A stretch of 62,263 nucleotides of DNA from an uncultured Lysobacteraceae bacterium (GTDB lineage: Bacteria; Pseudomonadota; Gammaproteobacteria; Xanthomonadales; Xanthomonadaceae), in NCBI GenBank assembly GCA_937897645.1, contig CALCNV010000126.1, positions 1-62,263 on the forward strand, read 5' to 3'. Position numbers and translations under genes: made by a program. A model generated the notes under the pieces. The model made no database searches and was not told where the DNA came from. It was given only the letters and a program-made list of their open reading frames with translations. Shown here one piece after another: positions 1-7,754 of the stretch (the first letter of the stretch is position 1; each line of letters opens with the position of its first letter).

Positions 1-674
1 GCGATGCACATGTAGCGGCCACGCGGCCAGATGTGCAGGGCATTGGGTTCGATCTTGAAGTCACCTTGCGCCGTCGGCGGGATTTCCAGTTCCTTGTAGG
101 AATGGTCAAGGAATTCGGTGCGCTCGCCTAGGTCATGTTGTCTCATCATGGCGGCGCGAAGCGAGGAACCGGCGCCGTCGGCACCGACCAGCGCGACGAA
201 GTCCATCGCATTGCTGGAGCCGTCACGGTCATCCACGAAGCGCGCCGTGCGTGCCTCGAATTCGACGGCATCCAGCCGTTGGTGGAAATGCAGGCGTGCA
301 CCTGCCTGTTCGGCCAGGTCCAGCAGGACGATGTTCAAGTCGCCCCGGTGGATCGACCAGATCACTTCCGAATCATCACGCCCGTAACGCTGCAACTCCT
401 GGCGCCCATCAAGGAAGTGGATCATGCGTCCGCGCATCATCACCGCCTGTTGCATGACCGCGTCGTCCGCATCCGCCTGCCGCAGCGCATTGCGCCCGCG
501 CTCAGCCAGCGCAAGGTTGATCGACCGGCCACCTTCATAGCCCTTGATGCGCGGGTCGCCACGCTTTTCATGGACATCGACCTGCCAGCCCTTGCGCGCC
601 AGCAGGATGGCCAACAGCGCGCCGGCGAGGCCTGCGCCGATTAGGGTGATGGAGCGTGAATTTTCAGTGTCCAA
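1..674 (-). CDS. kmo: Kynurenine 3-monooxygenase, N-terminal part (cut by left edge)
   Basis: FAD-dependent hydroxylase converting L-kynurenine to 3-hydroxykynurenine with NADPH and O2. About 224 codons are visible; the C-terminal half runs off the window. The translation begins MDTENSRSITLIGAGLAG, giving a GxGxxG dinucleotide-binding loop at residues 13-18; further on are the family-typical GYEGGRSINLALAERG stretch and the second flavin motif around VGADGAGSSLR. The start is taken as TTG at 674-672 because an in-frame TAA lies three codons upstream and the FAD loop leaves no room for a later start. It is the last gene of the minus-strand kynurenine cluster, separated from kynureninase by the GIY-YIG unit at 687-1071, which may have changed how it is transcribed. 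Identity is firm; the TTG start is likely. Confidence 0.9.
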   Translation of the reverse strand, partial: MDTENSRSITLIGAGLAGALLAILLARKGWQVDVHEKRGDPRIKGYEGGRSINLALAERGRNALRQADADDAVMQQAVMMRGRMIHFLDGRQELQRYGRDDSEVIWSIHRGDLNIVLLDLAEQAGARLHFHQRLDAVEFEARTARFVDDRDGSSNAMDFVALVGADGAGSSLRAAMMRQHDLGERTEFLDHSYKELEIPPTAQGDFKIEPNALHIWPRGRYMCI

Positions 675-686
675 TATGAATTATCC

Positions 687-1071
687 CGTCATTCCCGCGA
701 AGGCGGGAACCCAGTGACTTTGCTCTAGCTGGAAATCGCATGCCAAAGATCATTCCAATACGGATTATGTTCTTCTATCAATCTGATCTTTCAAGCCCTG
801 TTCCATTTCTTCAGCTGCTTCTCGCGGGTGATTGCTGCATCCATTGTGCCGTGCATTTCAAACCATACCAGTGAGAAGACTATGTGCTTTGCCGTAAATC
901 CAGCGATCATGTGCTCTCTGTGCTGCCAAGTGCGAGCAATCAGGTTACTCGTCACGCCGATGTAAAGCGTTTCATTCCTTTGGCTTGCAAGGATGTAGAC
1001 CGCAGGTTGCATATCCATATGCACTCTTCCTAAGCGCAAGTCGCTGGGTTCCCGCCTGCGCGGGAATGACG
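687..1071 (-). mobile_element. 385-bp unit with ~36-bp inverted terminal repeats carrying a GIY-YIG gene
   Basis: The left end (687-722) and the right end (1036-1071, read as reverse complement) match over about 36 bp with only a few differences. Both begin CGTCATTCCCGCG, continue through GGCGGGAACCCAG and end in GACTT. Each arm also contains its own short palindrome (TTCCCGC/GCGGGAA). Between the arms lies only the GIY-YIG reading frame. Shorter elements with the same arms but no gene occur elsewhere in the window, clearest at 42776-42854. The unit splits kynU from kmo. Calling it mobile is an inference; no target-site duplication was identified with certainty. Confidence 0.6.
725..1012 (-). 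pseudogene. Small GIY-YIG endonuclease-like gene interrupted by an in-frame TGA
   Basis: The product resembles the ~95-residue stand-alone GIY-YIG proteins (COG2827). From ATG 1012 the frame has VYILAS and LYIGVTSNL (the GIY and YIG segments), the catalytic-type Arg in LIARTWQH and the Glu in TREKQLKKWNR. It stops at TGA (791-793) right after KKWNRA. The same frame then continues without a break as KIRLIEEHNPYWNDLWHAI to TAG at 725-727. That is the usual C-terminal end of the family, where Trp normally follows NRA. One TGG-to-TGA change therefore explains the truncation. A longer 82-residue reading from ATG 1039 would include part of the right terminal repeat and is less likely. The truncated form keeps the catalytic positions and might still be active. 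Confidence 0.75.
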
Positions 1072-1087
1072 ATCTGAAGAATATCGC

Positions 1088-2362
1088 TTACACGCCGCGC
1101 CACGATTCCACTTCCTCAACGAACCGGTACACATCCATGTATTTGTTGTAGAGCGGGGCTGGCGAAATACGGATCACGTCCGGTTCGCGCCAGTCGCCCA
1201 GTGTGCCTACCGAGGCGAGGTACTCGAACAGTTCGCGCCCACGTTCGCGGCCACCCGTGACCCTCAATGAAAGCTGGCAGCCGCGGCGTTCCGGTTCGGA
1301 GGGAGTGATGATCTCGAGCGTGTCGGCAACGCGCGCGCGGATGAGCGCTTCCAGCAAGCCTGTGAGTTTTTCCGACTTGGCGCGCAGAGCAGCCATGCCA
1401 CCGGCTTTATCGAACAGCTCCAAAGAAGCGAGCAAGGGCGCCAACCCGAGGATGGGTGGATTGCTGAGCTGCCAACCGTCTGCGCCTGCCGTTGGCACGA
1501 ACTCCGGCCCCATCTGGAAGCGCGTTTCCTTTTCATGGCCCCACCAGCCGGCAAAGCGCGGGCGGTCGGTGTGGGCGTGGCGCTCGTGCACGAAGCAACC
1601 TGCCACGGCACCCGGTCCGGCGTTCATGTATTTGTAGTGGCACCAGACCGCGAAGTCCGCGCCGCTGTCGTGCAACTGCAGGGGCAGGTTGCCAGCGGCA
1701 TGGGCCAGGTCGAAACCTGCCAGTGCGCCTTGTGCGTGGGCAAGGCGCGCGATTTCCTTGAGGTCGAACGCTTGTCCCGTGCGGTACTGGATGCCTGGCC
1801 ACATCACCAGCGCAAGGCGCGGGCCGTGTTCTTCGATAGCGCGCGCGATCGCCTGCAGGGAGAACGTGCCGCCGGCTTCATCCGGTTCCAGTTCGATCAG
1901 GTCCACGGCAGGATCGAAACCGTGGAAGCGCACCTGCGATTCCATCGCGTGCCGATCGGAAGGGAATGCACCGGCTTCCATCAGGATCGCAGGACGTTCG
2001 CGCGTAGGCCGGTAGAAGCTGACCATCATCAGGTGCAGGTTGGCGGTGAGCGAATTCATCGCCACCACTTCGGTAGGCAATGCGCCGACCACGCGTGCGA
2101 GTGATTCACGCACGAGTTCGTGGTAGGTCATCCACTGTGCCTGGCCGGTGAAATGGCCTTCTACGGCTTCGTGGCTCCACTTGTCCAGCACCTGCGTGAC
2201 ATGGGTGCGCGCCGCACGCGGTTGCAGGCCCAGCGAGTTGCCGCAGAAATAGATCTGGTCGTTGTGCTTGTGCTTGGGGATCAGGAAGTCATGGCGCAGT
2301 GGGCGCAGCGGATCAGCGGCGTCCAAGGCGATGGCATGGGTACGGGACAGCGGGTCGGTCAT
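1088..2362 (-). CDS. kynU: Kynureninase
   Basis: PLP-dependent hydrolase (EC 3.7.1.3) cleaving kynurenine or 3-hydroxykynurenine to anthranilate or 3-hydroxyanthranilate plus alanine. The 424-residue protein has the usual family length. The PLP lysine is in CHYKYMNAGPG (Lys244), with Asp218 in GFDLAHAAGN and the IYFCGNSLGLQP signature near the N terminus. The start is set at ATG 2362 (MTDPLSRTHAIALDA). An in-frame ATG at 2443 adds 27 residues, but these are encoded by the GTAG palindrome at 2394-2486 and so are not credible. Upstream lies ACMSD on the same strand; downstream the GIY-YIG unit separates it from kmo. Confidence 0.95.
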   Translation of the reverse strand: MTDPLSRTHAIALDAADPLRPLRHDFLIPKHKHNDQIYFCGNSLGLQPRAARTHVTQVLDKWSHEAVEGHFTGQAQWMTYHELVRESLARVVGALPTEVVAMNSLTANLHLMMVSFYRPTRERPAILMEAGAFPSDRHAMESQVRFHGFDPAVDLIELEPDEAGGTFSLQAIARAIEEHGPRLALVMWPGIQYRTGQAFDLKEIARLAHAQGALAGFDLAHAAGNLPLQLHDSGADFAVWCHYKYMNAGPGAVAGCFVHERHAHTDRPRFAGWWGHEKETRFQMGPEFVPTAGADGWQLSNPPILGLAPLLASLELFDKAGGMAALRAKSEKLTGLLEALIRARVADTLEIITPSEPERRGCQLSLRVTGGRERGRELFEYLASVGTLGDWREPDVIRISPAPLYNKYMDVYRFVEEVESWRGV

Positions 2363-2393
2363 GTAGGTGCTTCGTTGAGATTGAATATTTCGT

Positions 2394-2486
2394 GTAGGAG
2401 CTGCGCAAGCTGCGACCGCAATCTGGTCGCGTACGAACAGCATCCCTGAAGTTGAACGTTACGGTCGCAGCTTGCGCAGCTCCTAC
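2394..2486. repeat. Inverted pair of GTAG-headed palindromes (REP/SMAG-like)
   Basis: The first copy begins GTAGGAGCTGCGCAAGCTGCG at 2394. An inverted copy ends CTTGCGCAGCTCCTAC at 2486, leaving a ~45-nt spacer. The arms can form one long hairpin in the ACMSD-kynU transcript. The GTAG head and internal palindrome match the SMAG/REP class known from Stenotrophomonas. Confidence 0.85.
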
Positions 2487-2498
2487 AACGTAGCCGTG

Positions 2499-3524
2499 TC
2501 ATGCGAACCTCGATGCCGGCAGGCCCAGCCATTCCAATGCCGTACCGTGATACAGGCGGGCTTGGCCGACGGGGTCGAGTTCCAGCGCGGCAATGCCGGC
2601 ACCCGGCTCCTGTTCGCCCAGTGGGAACGGATAGTCGGTGCCCAGCATGACCTGGTCGATGCCTACGGTGTCGAGGAGATACTGCAGCGCACGCGGATCG
2701 GCGACCCAGGAATCGAAATACAAATGCTTCAGGTATTTGCGCGGATTGTGCGGGTTGTCGGTGGCCACCAGGTCGGGACGCATGTTGAAGCCATGTTCGA
2801 TGCGGCCGATGGTGTACGGGAAGCTGCCGCCGCCATGCGCCATGCAGATCTTCAACTTGGACAGCCGTTCAAGCACCCCGCCAAATACCAGCGAGCAGGC
2901 GGCACGCGATTGTTCGGCGGGCATGCCAACCAGCCAGGGCAGCCAGTACTTCGGCATGCTGTCAGTGCCCATCATGTCCCACGGATGCACCAGGATCGCG
3001 GCACCTAGGTCGGCGGCGGCTTCGAAGAACGGGAACAGCTCCGGCGCGTCGAGGTTCCAGTGCTGGCCATCGGCGAGCTGGATGTGCGAGCCGATCTGCA
3101 CGCCCTGCAAGCCCAACTGGTCCATACAGCGCTCCAGTTCCTGCACGGCAAGCCGCGGTGACTGCAGCGGCACGGTGCCGATGCCGGCGTAATGGCGCGG
3201 GAACTCGCGGCAGGCTTGGGCGGTGTGGTCGTTGAGGGCCTGGTGCAGTTCCAGCGCCTGGTTGGCCTTGGCCCAGTAGCTGAACATCACCGGCACCGTG
3301 CTGAGCACCTGCACCTGCACCCCGAACTGCGCGAATTCGTCGATGCGCACCTGTGGGTCCCAGGTCTTGGGCCAGATCTCGCGGAAGAACTTGCCGTCCT
3401 TGTAGATGCGCGCGCGACCGTCGTCGCCGTGGTGGATCACCGGGAAGCGGTCATCACCGTACTTCTTCGCCAGGTCCGGCCAGGTGTGGGGCAGGTAATG
3501 GGCGTGGGTGTCGATCTTGAGCAT
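2499..3524 (-). CDS. nbaD: 2-amino-3-carboxymuconate-6-semialdehyde decarboxylase (ACMSD)
   Basis: Zinc-dependent amidohydrolase-2 family decarboxylase converting 2-amino-3-carboxymuconate semialdehyde to 2-aminomuconate semialdehyde plus CO2, which diverts carbon from quinolinate/NAD synthesis to degradation. At 341 residues it has family length. The N terminus IDTHAHYLP supplies the metal-binding His7 and His9. Further signatures are ILVHPWDMMG, the MAHGGGSFPYTIGR segment and the metal-binding Asp297 in LGTDYPFPLG. It lies between the 3-hydroxyanthranilate dioxygenase and kynureninase genes, and its substrate is the dioxygenase product. The symbol follows the nba genes of Pseudomonas fluorescens KU-7. 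Confidence 0.93.
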   Translation of the reverse strand: MLKIDTHAHYLPHTWPDLAKKYGDDRFPVIHHGDDGRARIYKDGKFFREIWPKTWDPQVRIDEFAQFGVQVQVLSTVPVMFSYWAKANQALELHQALNDHTAQACREFPRHYAGIGTVPLQSPRLAVQELERCMDQLGLQGVQIGSHIQLADGQHWNLDAPELFPFFEAAADLGAAILVHPWDMMGTDSMPKYWLPWLVGMPAEQSRAACSLVFGGVLERLSKLKICMAHGGGSFPYTIGRIEHGFNMRPDLVATDNPHNPRKYLKHLYFDSWVADPRALQYLLDTVGIDQVMLGTDYPFPLGEQEPGAGIAALELDPVGQARLYHGTALEWLGLPASRFA

Positions 3525-3578
3525 GGGTGCAGTTTAGCCGGGCAGGGTGCGCATTGCCCGTGGAATAGATGCGGCCTT

Positions 3579-3603
3579 GTGGGAGGGGCTTTAGCCCCGA
3601 CGC
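3579..3603. repeat. GTGGGAGGGGC palindrome, GTAG-family REP variant
   Basis: GTGGGAGGGGC-TTTA-GCCCCGAC motif in the gap between ACMSD and 3-HAO. The reverse complement of the same palindrome occurs at 54875-54899. A decayed partner (GGAGCTCCTCCTGC) lies about 40 bp further on. Confidence 0.7.
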
Positions 3604-3660
3604 ACGGATAGGTCCGAGGGACCGGTGCTGGAGCTCCTCCTGCAAAAACAGGTCGCCGAC

Positions 3661-4212
3661 TCAGGTGATGTCGGCCTGCGAATCGGCCTGCATCTCGTAG
3701 TGGCTGGGGCGTGGATTGAGATGGCCACAAGCCTTGCAGGTACGAAGCTCGTCATTGCGGTAGAACGCTTCGAAGACCCGGAAGAAATCCTGTTCGATGT
3801 CGTTGAGGTGGAAATATTCCTCATACACTTTTTCATTGCACTGTTCACAGAACCACATCAGGCCGTCGTCTTCATGTGGCAAGCGTTTGCGCTCGATCAC
3901 CAGGCCGATGGAGTCGGGCATGCGTTGCGGCGAATGCGGGATGCGCGGCGGCAGCAGGAAGGTCTCGCCGGCCTTGATGGGGATGTCGCGCACGGCGCCG
4001 TCTTCCTGGATGCGCAACACCATCTCGCCTTCCATCTGGTAGAACCATTCCGCGCCTTCTTCCCAGTGGTAATCGGTGCGCGAATTGGGGCCGCCAACCA
4101 CCATCACGATGAAATCACCGGCATGGATCACCTTGTTGCCGACCGGCGGCTTCAATAGGTGGCGGTGTTCCTCGATCCAGGCCTGCAGGTTGAGTGGGTT
4201 AGCTAATGGCAC
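3661..4212 (-). CDS. nbaC: 3-hydroxyanthranilate 3,4-dioxygenase
   Basis: Non-heme Fe(II) cupin dioxygenase (EC 1.13.11.6) opening the ring of 3-hydroxyanthranilate to 2-amino-3-carboxymuconate semialdehyde. The protein has 183 residues. The iron ligands can be placed at His49 (DYHWEEGAEWF), Glu55 and His93 (RIPHSP). The second, rubredoxin-like metal site of the bacterial enzymes is intact: CEQC at 122-125 and CKAC at 159-162. The start MPLANPLNLQAW matches the bacterial family. Its gene follows the RidA gene across a 101-bp two-hairpin repeat and precedes ACMSD, which uses its product. Confidence 0.95.
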   Translation of the reverse strand: MPLANPLNLQAWIEEHRHLLKPPVGNKVIHAGDFIVMVVGGPNSRTDYHWEEGAEWFYQMEGEMVLRIQEDGAVRDIPIKAGETFLLPPRIPHSPQRMPDSIGLVIERKRLPHEDDGLMWFCEQCNEKVYEEYFHLNDIEQDFFRVFEAFYRNDELRTCKACGHLNPRPSHYEMQADSQADIT

Positions 4213-4228
4213 GCGTTGGCTCCTGAGT

Positions 4229-4329
4229 CGTCATCCCGGCGAAAGCCGGGGCCCAAGTTTCAAACTTAACGAACTTTCCGCAAGCAGGCCATCGCTGTTA
4301 CCTGGGTCCCGGCTTTCGCCGGGATGACG
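4229..4329. repeat. 101-bp two-hairpin MITE-like element
   Basis: It starts CGTCATCCCGGCGAAAGCCGGG and ends with the inverse, CCCGGCTTTCGCCGGGATGACG, with a ~50-bp unrelated middle. Each end is itself a hairpin. The layout is the same as the elements at 10001, 32318 and 42776. It lies between the 3-HAO and RidA genes. Confidence 0.75.
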
Positions 4330-4344
4330 GCTTCCCGTGAAGTA

Positions 4345-4788
4345 CTACTTGCCCGTGACTACGGCGATGCATTTCAACTCAATGGCGATGGGTGTCGGCA
4401 GCGCAGTGATGCCCAGCGTGGTGCGGCAAGGCGCAGTAGCAGGATCAGGGAAAAATTCCGCCCACACCTGGTTGTAGATCCTGAAGTCGTGGGCCATGTC
4501 GGTGAGGTAGACGGTGACGTCCACCAGGTCTTCCCAGCGCGCCCCGCTGGCTGCAAGCACGGCACGGACGTTCGCGAACACCGCGCGCGTCTGTGAATCG
4601 ATGTCGTAGCTGATCAAACGGCCTTCGGCGTCGTGCACGTTGCCGAGGATCGCGTCGGTAGAGGCGTCACGCGGGCCGATTCCGGACAGGAACAGCAGAT
4701 CGCCAACACGCCGGGCATGGGGGTAGCTGCCGACCGGCTTGGGCGCCGAGGAGGCATGGATGCCGTCAATGGCCATCTGGGTGTTCAC
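4345..4788 (-). CDS. nbaF: RidA/YjgF family protein, probable 2-aminomuconate deaminase
   Basis: A member of the YjgF/YER057c/UK114 fold (147 residues). Within kynurenine catabolic clusters this subfamily hydrolyses 2-aminomuconate to 4-oxalocrotonate plus ammonia. Family signatures visible are FLSGIGPRDASTD, the ANVRAVLAASGARWEDLVDVTVYLTDM block, and APCRTTLGITALPTPIAIELKCIAV with the conserved Arg of RidA proteins. Its start overlaps the stop of the carbonic anhydrase gene by 4 bp (ATGA, 4785-4788), so the two are translationally coupled. A general RidA enamine/imine deaminase role is the alternative; context favours the muconate enzyme. Confidence 0.85.
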   Translation of the reverse strand: MNTQMAIDGIHASSAPKPVGSYPHARRVGDLLFLSGIGPRDASTDAILGNVHDAEGRLISYDIDSQTRAVFANVRAVLAASGARWEDLVDVTVYLTDMAHDFRIYNQVWAEFFPDPATAPCRTTLGITALPTPIAIELKCIAVVTGK

Positions 4789-5450
4789 TCATGACGGTTG
4801 TCGCCCGGTCGTACGGCGGCGATGGCGCGCTGATAAGCGGGTGCGAGCGCATCGGCCGATGACACGTCCATGCCCAGTTGGCGCACGCGACCGTCGAACA
4901 GGCTGTAGACCCAGCCATGCACGGACAGGTTCTGCCCACGTGCCCACGCGTCTTCGACCACGGTGGTCTGGCAGACGTTGAAGACCTGTTCGATCACGTT
5001 GAGTTCGCACAGGCGCGCATGGCGCAATGATTCGGTGTCCACTTCGGCCAGCATCGGTGCGTGCTTCAAGGCCACGTCACCGACATGGCGAATCCAGTTG
5101 TCGGCCAGCCCCACGCGCAGGCCGGTCATGGCGGCATGCACGCCGCCGCAGCCGTAATGGCCGACCAGCAGGATGTGTTCGACCTTGAGGATGTCGACCG
5201 CGAACTGGATGACCGACAAGCAGTTCAAGTCGCCATGCGACATCACGTTGGCGATGTTGCGGTGGACGAACACCTCGCCCGGATCCAATCCCAGGATCTG
5301 GTTGGCTGGCACGCGGGAATCCGAACAGCCGATCCACAGGTAGCGCGGCGATTGCTGTTGCGAGAGGCGCTTGAAGAAGCCCGGATCTTCTTGCTTGATC
5401 CGTTCGGCCCATTCGCGGTTGTTGCGCAGTAGCGTGTCGAGTTCGGTCAT
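4785..5450 (-). CDS. can: Beta-class carbonic anhydrase
   Basis: Zinc enzyme interconverting CO2 and bicarbonate, 221 residues. The zinc ligands and catalytic residues fall at the same positions as in E. coli Can: Cys42 and Asp44 (CSDSRVPANQ), His98 and Cys101 (GHYGCGGVHA). The start is ATG 5450 (MTELDTLLRNN); an in-frame upstream extension to 5786 overlaps the ALDH gene in another frame and has no family similarity. It sits inside the kynurenine cluster, overlapping the RidA gene by 4 bp and starting 18 bp after the ALDH stop. One step of the pathway (ACMSD) releases CO2, which may explain the position. Confidence 0.95.
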   Translation of the reverse strand: MTELDTLLRNNREWAERIKQEDPGFFKRLSQQQSPRYLWIGCSDSRVPANQILGLDPGEVFVHRNIANVMSHGDLNCLSVIQFAVDILKVEHILLVGHYGCGGVHAAMTGLRVGLADNWIRHVGDVALKHAPMLAEVDTESLRHARLCELNVIEQVFNVCQTTVVEDAWARGQNLSVHGWVYSLFDGRVRQLGMDVSSADALAPAYQRAIAAVRPGDNRHE

Positions 5451-5467
5451 GCGTGCATTATTCCAGA

Positions 5468-6898
5468 TTAGGTGTGCAGGGCCAGGCAGACATTCTTGGG
5501 TTCGGTGAAGAAGCGCATGGCCTCGACGCCACCTTCGCGGCCCAGACCGGAGGCTCCCACGCCCCCGAAGGGAGTACGCAGGTCGCGCATCAGCCAGGTA
5601 TTGACCCACACCACGCCGGCGCGCAGTTGCGCGGAGATGCGATGTGCGCGGTCGAGGTCGCGGGTCCACACCGAAGCAGACAGGCCGTAGTCGCCGGCAT
5701 TGGCGAGCGTGATGGCTTCCTCGTCCGAATCGAAGGCTTGCAACGTGACGACCGGACCAAAGATCTCCTCGCGGTTGCTGGCGCAATCAGGACCCAGGTC
5801 TTCAATCACGGTGGGTGCAATGAACCAGCCCGGCCGATCAATGCGTTCACCGCCGCAGAGCACCGTGCCGCCTTCATCGCGTGCACGCTGCAGGCACGCC
5901 ATCACTTTGTCGAAGTGCGCCTGCGAGACCACGGGGCCGAGTTGGGTGCCCTCCGCCATGGGGTCACCGATACGCAGGGCGCGTACGCGCGCTACGAAGG
6001 CTTCACGGAATTCCGCATAGATCGCGCGTTCGATCAACAGGCGGGAACCGCACAGACAAATCTGCCCGGAATTCTGGAACGCAGAACGCACCAGCGTATC
6101 CAGTTGCGCGCGCCAGTCGCTGTCGGCGAACACCAGGGTCGGGTTCTTCCCCCCCAGCTCCAGCGACAGTTTCTTCAGCGAGGAAGCAGTGAGCACGGCG
6201 ATGCGCTTGCCGACCGCGGTGCTGCCAGTAAATGACACGGCGCGCACTTGTGGGTGCGCCACCAGCGGTTCGCCGACTTCCGGGCCGAGCCCATGCACGA
6301 TGTTCAGCACGCCAGACGGGAAACCGATCTCTGCAGCCAGTTCGCCGAGCATGCTTGCAGTGACGGGCGTGACTTCCGATGGCTTGGCAACCACCGTATT
6401 GCCTGCGGCCAGCGCGGGCGCGATCTTCCAGGTGAACAGATACAGCGGCAGGTTCCACGGCGAGATCGTCGCGACAACGCCGAGCGGCGCACGCAGCGTG
6501 TAGTTGAGGCCGGCCTCGCCGTGGTGCGATTCACTGGCGAACTGCGTGGCGGCATGGGCGAAGAAGCGCAGGTTGGAAATTGCGCGGGGGATCTCGATGT
6601 CGCGGGCCAGGGCGAAAGGCTTGCCGGCATCCCGTGACTCTGCACGGGCGAAGTCGTCGATGCGTGCTTCCAGTGCATCCGCCAGTTTTTCCAGCCAGCG
6701 TGAGCGTTGTGAGTTTGGCAGTGAAGACCATGCGGGGAATGCGTGCCGTGCAGCGGCTACGGCGGACTCGACATCGCTTGCATCGCCGGCGGCCACCTCC
6801 GCGAATTGCAGTCCGTCGGCGGGATTGAAGACCGGCAGCCAGCGCTCCAACGCAGGCGGGCGCGCAATTCCGTCTATCCAGTGGCTGCAACGTTCCAT
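5468..6898 (-). CDS. nbaE: Aldehyde dehydrogenase, probable 2-aminomuconate semialdehyde dehydrogenase
   Basis: NAD(P)-dependent aldehyde dehydrogenase of 476 residues, close to the hydroxy-/aminomuconic semialdehyde dehydrogenases. Catalytic residues are Asn149 (ISPWNLP), Glu247 (LELGGKNP) and Cys281 (NSGQICLCGSR). Also present are FTGSTAVGKRI and the C-terminal TPFGGVGASGLGREGG. It is the first gene of the minus-strand kynurenine cluster and would oxidise the ACMSD product to 2-aminomuconate, the substrate of the RidA protein. Specificity is inferred from context. The start MERCSHWIDG has the usual family spacing. Confidence 0.88.
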   Translation of the reverse strand: MERCSHWIDGIARPPALERWLPVFNPADGLQFAEVAAGDASDVESAVAAARHAFPAWSSLPNSQRSRWLEKLADALEARIDDFARAESRDAGKPFALARDIEIPRAISNLRFFAHAATQFASESHHGEAGLNYTLRAPLGVVATISPWNLPLYLFTWKIAPALAAGNTVVAKPSEVTPVTASMLGELAAEIGFPSGVLNIVHGLGPEVGEPLVAHPQVRAVSFTGSTAVGKRIAVLTASSLKKLSLELGGKNPTLVFADSDWRAQLDTLVRSAFQNSGQICLCGSRLLIERAIYAEFREAFVARVRALRIGDPMAEGTQLGPVVSQAHFDKVMACLQRARDEGGTVLCGGERIDRPGWFIAPTVIEDLGPDCASNREEIFGPVVTLQAFDSDEEAITLANAGDYGLSASVWTRDLDRAHRISAQLRAGVVWVNTWLMRDLRTPFGGVGASGLGREGGVEAMRFFTEPKNVCLALHT

Positions 6899-6941
6899 CA
6901 GGCTAGCTTAACCGTACGCGATTCATGGGTCATTTCATGGG

Positions 6942-7754
6942 TCATTGCTGGCAGGTCTTGCACAGGTACAGCCGGCGTCCGCCCAGCTCCTTGCGCACGA
7001 TGCGCTTGCTGCACTGCGGGCACGGCAGCCCGTCGCGGTCAAACACCTTGAATTGGAAACCCTCCGGCGTATCGGTGAGGTATTCGGCCCGCATGCCCGT
7101 GGAGGGCAGGATGCCGCGCGTGCCGTAACTCAGGCGGGGCACGTCGAGGAGGGCCTGTGCAAGGCGCTTGCGTTCGGCGACGGTCAGGTCGGCGGGTGTG
7201 CGTTGCGGCGCGATGCCGGCCACGAACAGCACCTCCGAGCGCAGATAGTTGCCCATGCCAGCCAGGAAGCCCTGGTCCAGCAGCAGTACCGACAGCGCGC
7301 GACCGGCGAATGCAGGTTGTTGCAGGCGCTTGGCCACGGCGGCCGCGGTGAGGGACGTATCCAGCACGTCCGGGCCGAGTTTGGACAGGAAAGGATGCCG
7401 CACCAGGTCTTCATCGCGCCATATCGCGACGTCCGACGCGGAGTACAGCAGGATGGCGCGCTCGCTGGTTTCCAGGGCCACGCGCAGTGACCGCGTGGTG
7501 TCGGGTCGTTCGCCCGCGTCCACCACCTGCCATACGCCGTACAGCTGGTTGTGGCTGTACAGCGTCCAGCCATTGTCGAAGCGCGTCAGCAGCGCCTTGC
7601 CGTGCGGGGTGATGCTGGTGACGGTGGTGCCGGGCAGCGATGCCTCGAAAGGCTTCAGCTCCGGGAACGCGAACCATGCACTTGCCAGTGGCTGGCCGAC
7701 GACGGCCAGCGCAAGTTGATCGGCAGCACGGCGGGTTTCAGGACCTTCGGGCAT
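6942..7754 (-). CDS. nei: Endonuclease VIII-like DNA glycosylase (Fpg/Nei family)
   Basis: Bifunctional DNA glycosylase/AP lyase excising oxidised pyrimidines. The mature N terminus is PEGPETRRAADQL: Pro2 is the Schiff-base nucleophile and Glu3 the general acid. The 270-residue protein ends in a zinc finger, CPQC and CKTC (RLYLCKTCQQ), the hallmark of the family. Its ATG shares one base with the stop of the SDR gene upstream (7754), so the two form an operon. The start is fixed by the need for Pro at position 2. Confidence 0.93.
   Translation of the reverse strand: MPEGPETRRAADQLALAVVGQPLASAWFAFPELKPFEASLPGTTVTSITPHGKALLTRFDNGWTLYSHNQLYGVWQVVDAGERPDTTRSLRVALETSERAILLYSASDVAIWRDEDLVRHPFLSKLGPDVLDTSLTAAAVAKRLQQPAFAGRALSVLLLDQGFLAGMGNYLRSEVLFVAGIAPQRTPADLTVAERKRLAQALLDVPRLSYGTRGILPSTGMRAEYLTDTPEGFQFKVFDRDGLPCPQCSKRIVRKELGGRRLYLCKTCQQ

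Noticed and set aside
1012..1039. Start of the GIY-YIG gene at ATG 1039
   Set aside because: The added residues come from the terminal repeat; homologs begin at MQPAVYIL-like sequence, so ATG 1012 is preferred.
2363..2443. 27-residue N-terminal extension of kynureninase
   Set aside because: It is encoded by the GTAG palindrome and lacks family similarity.
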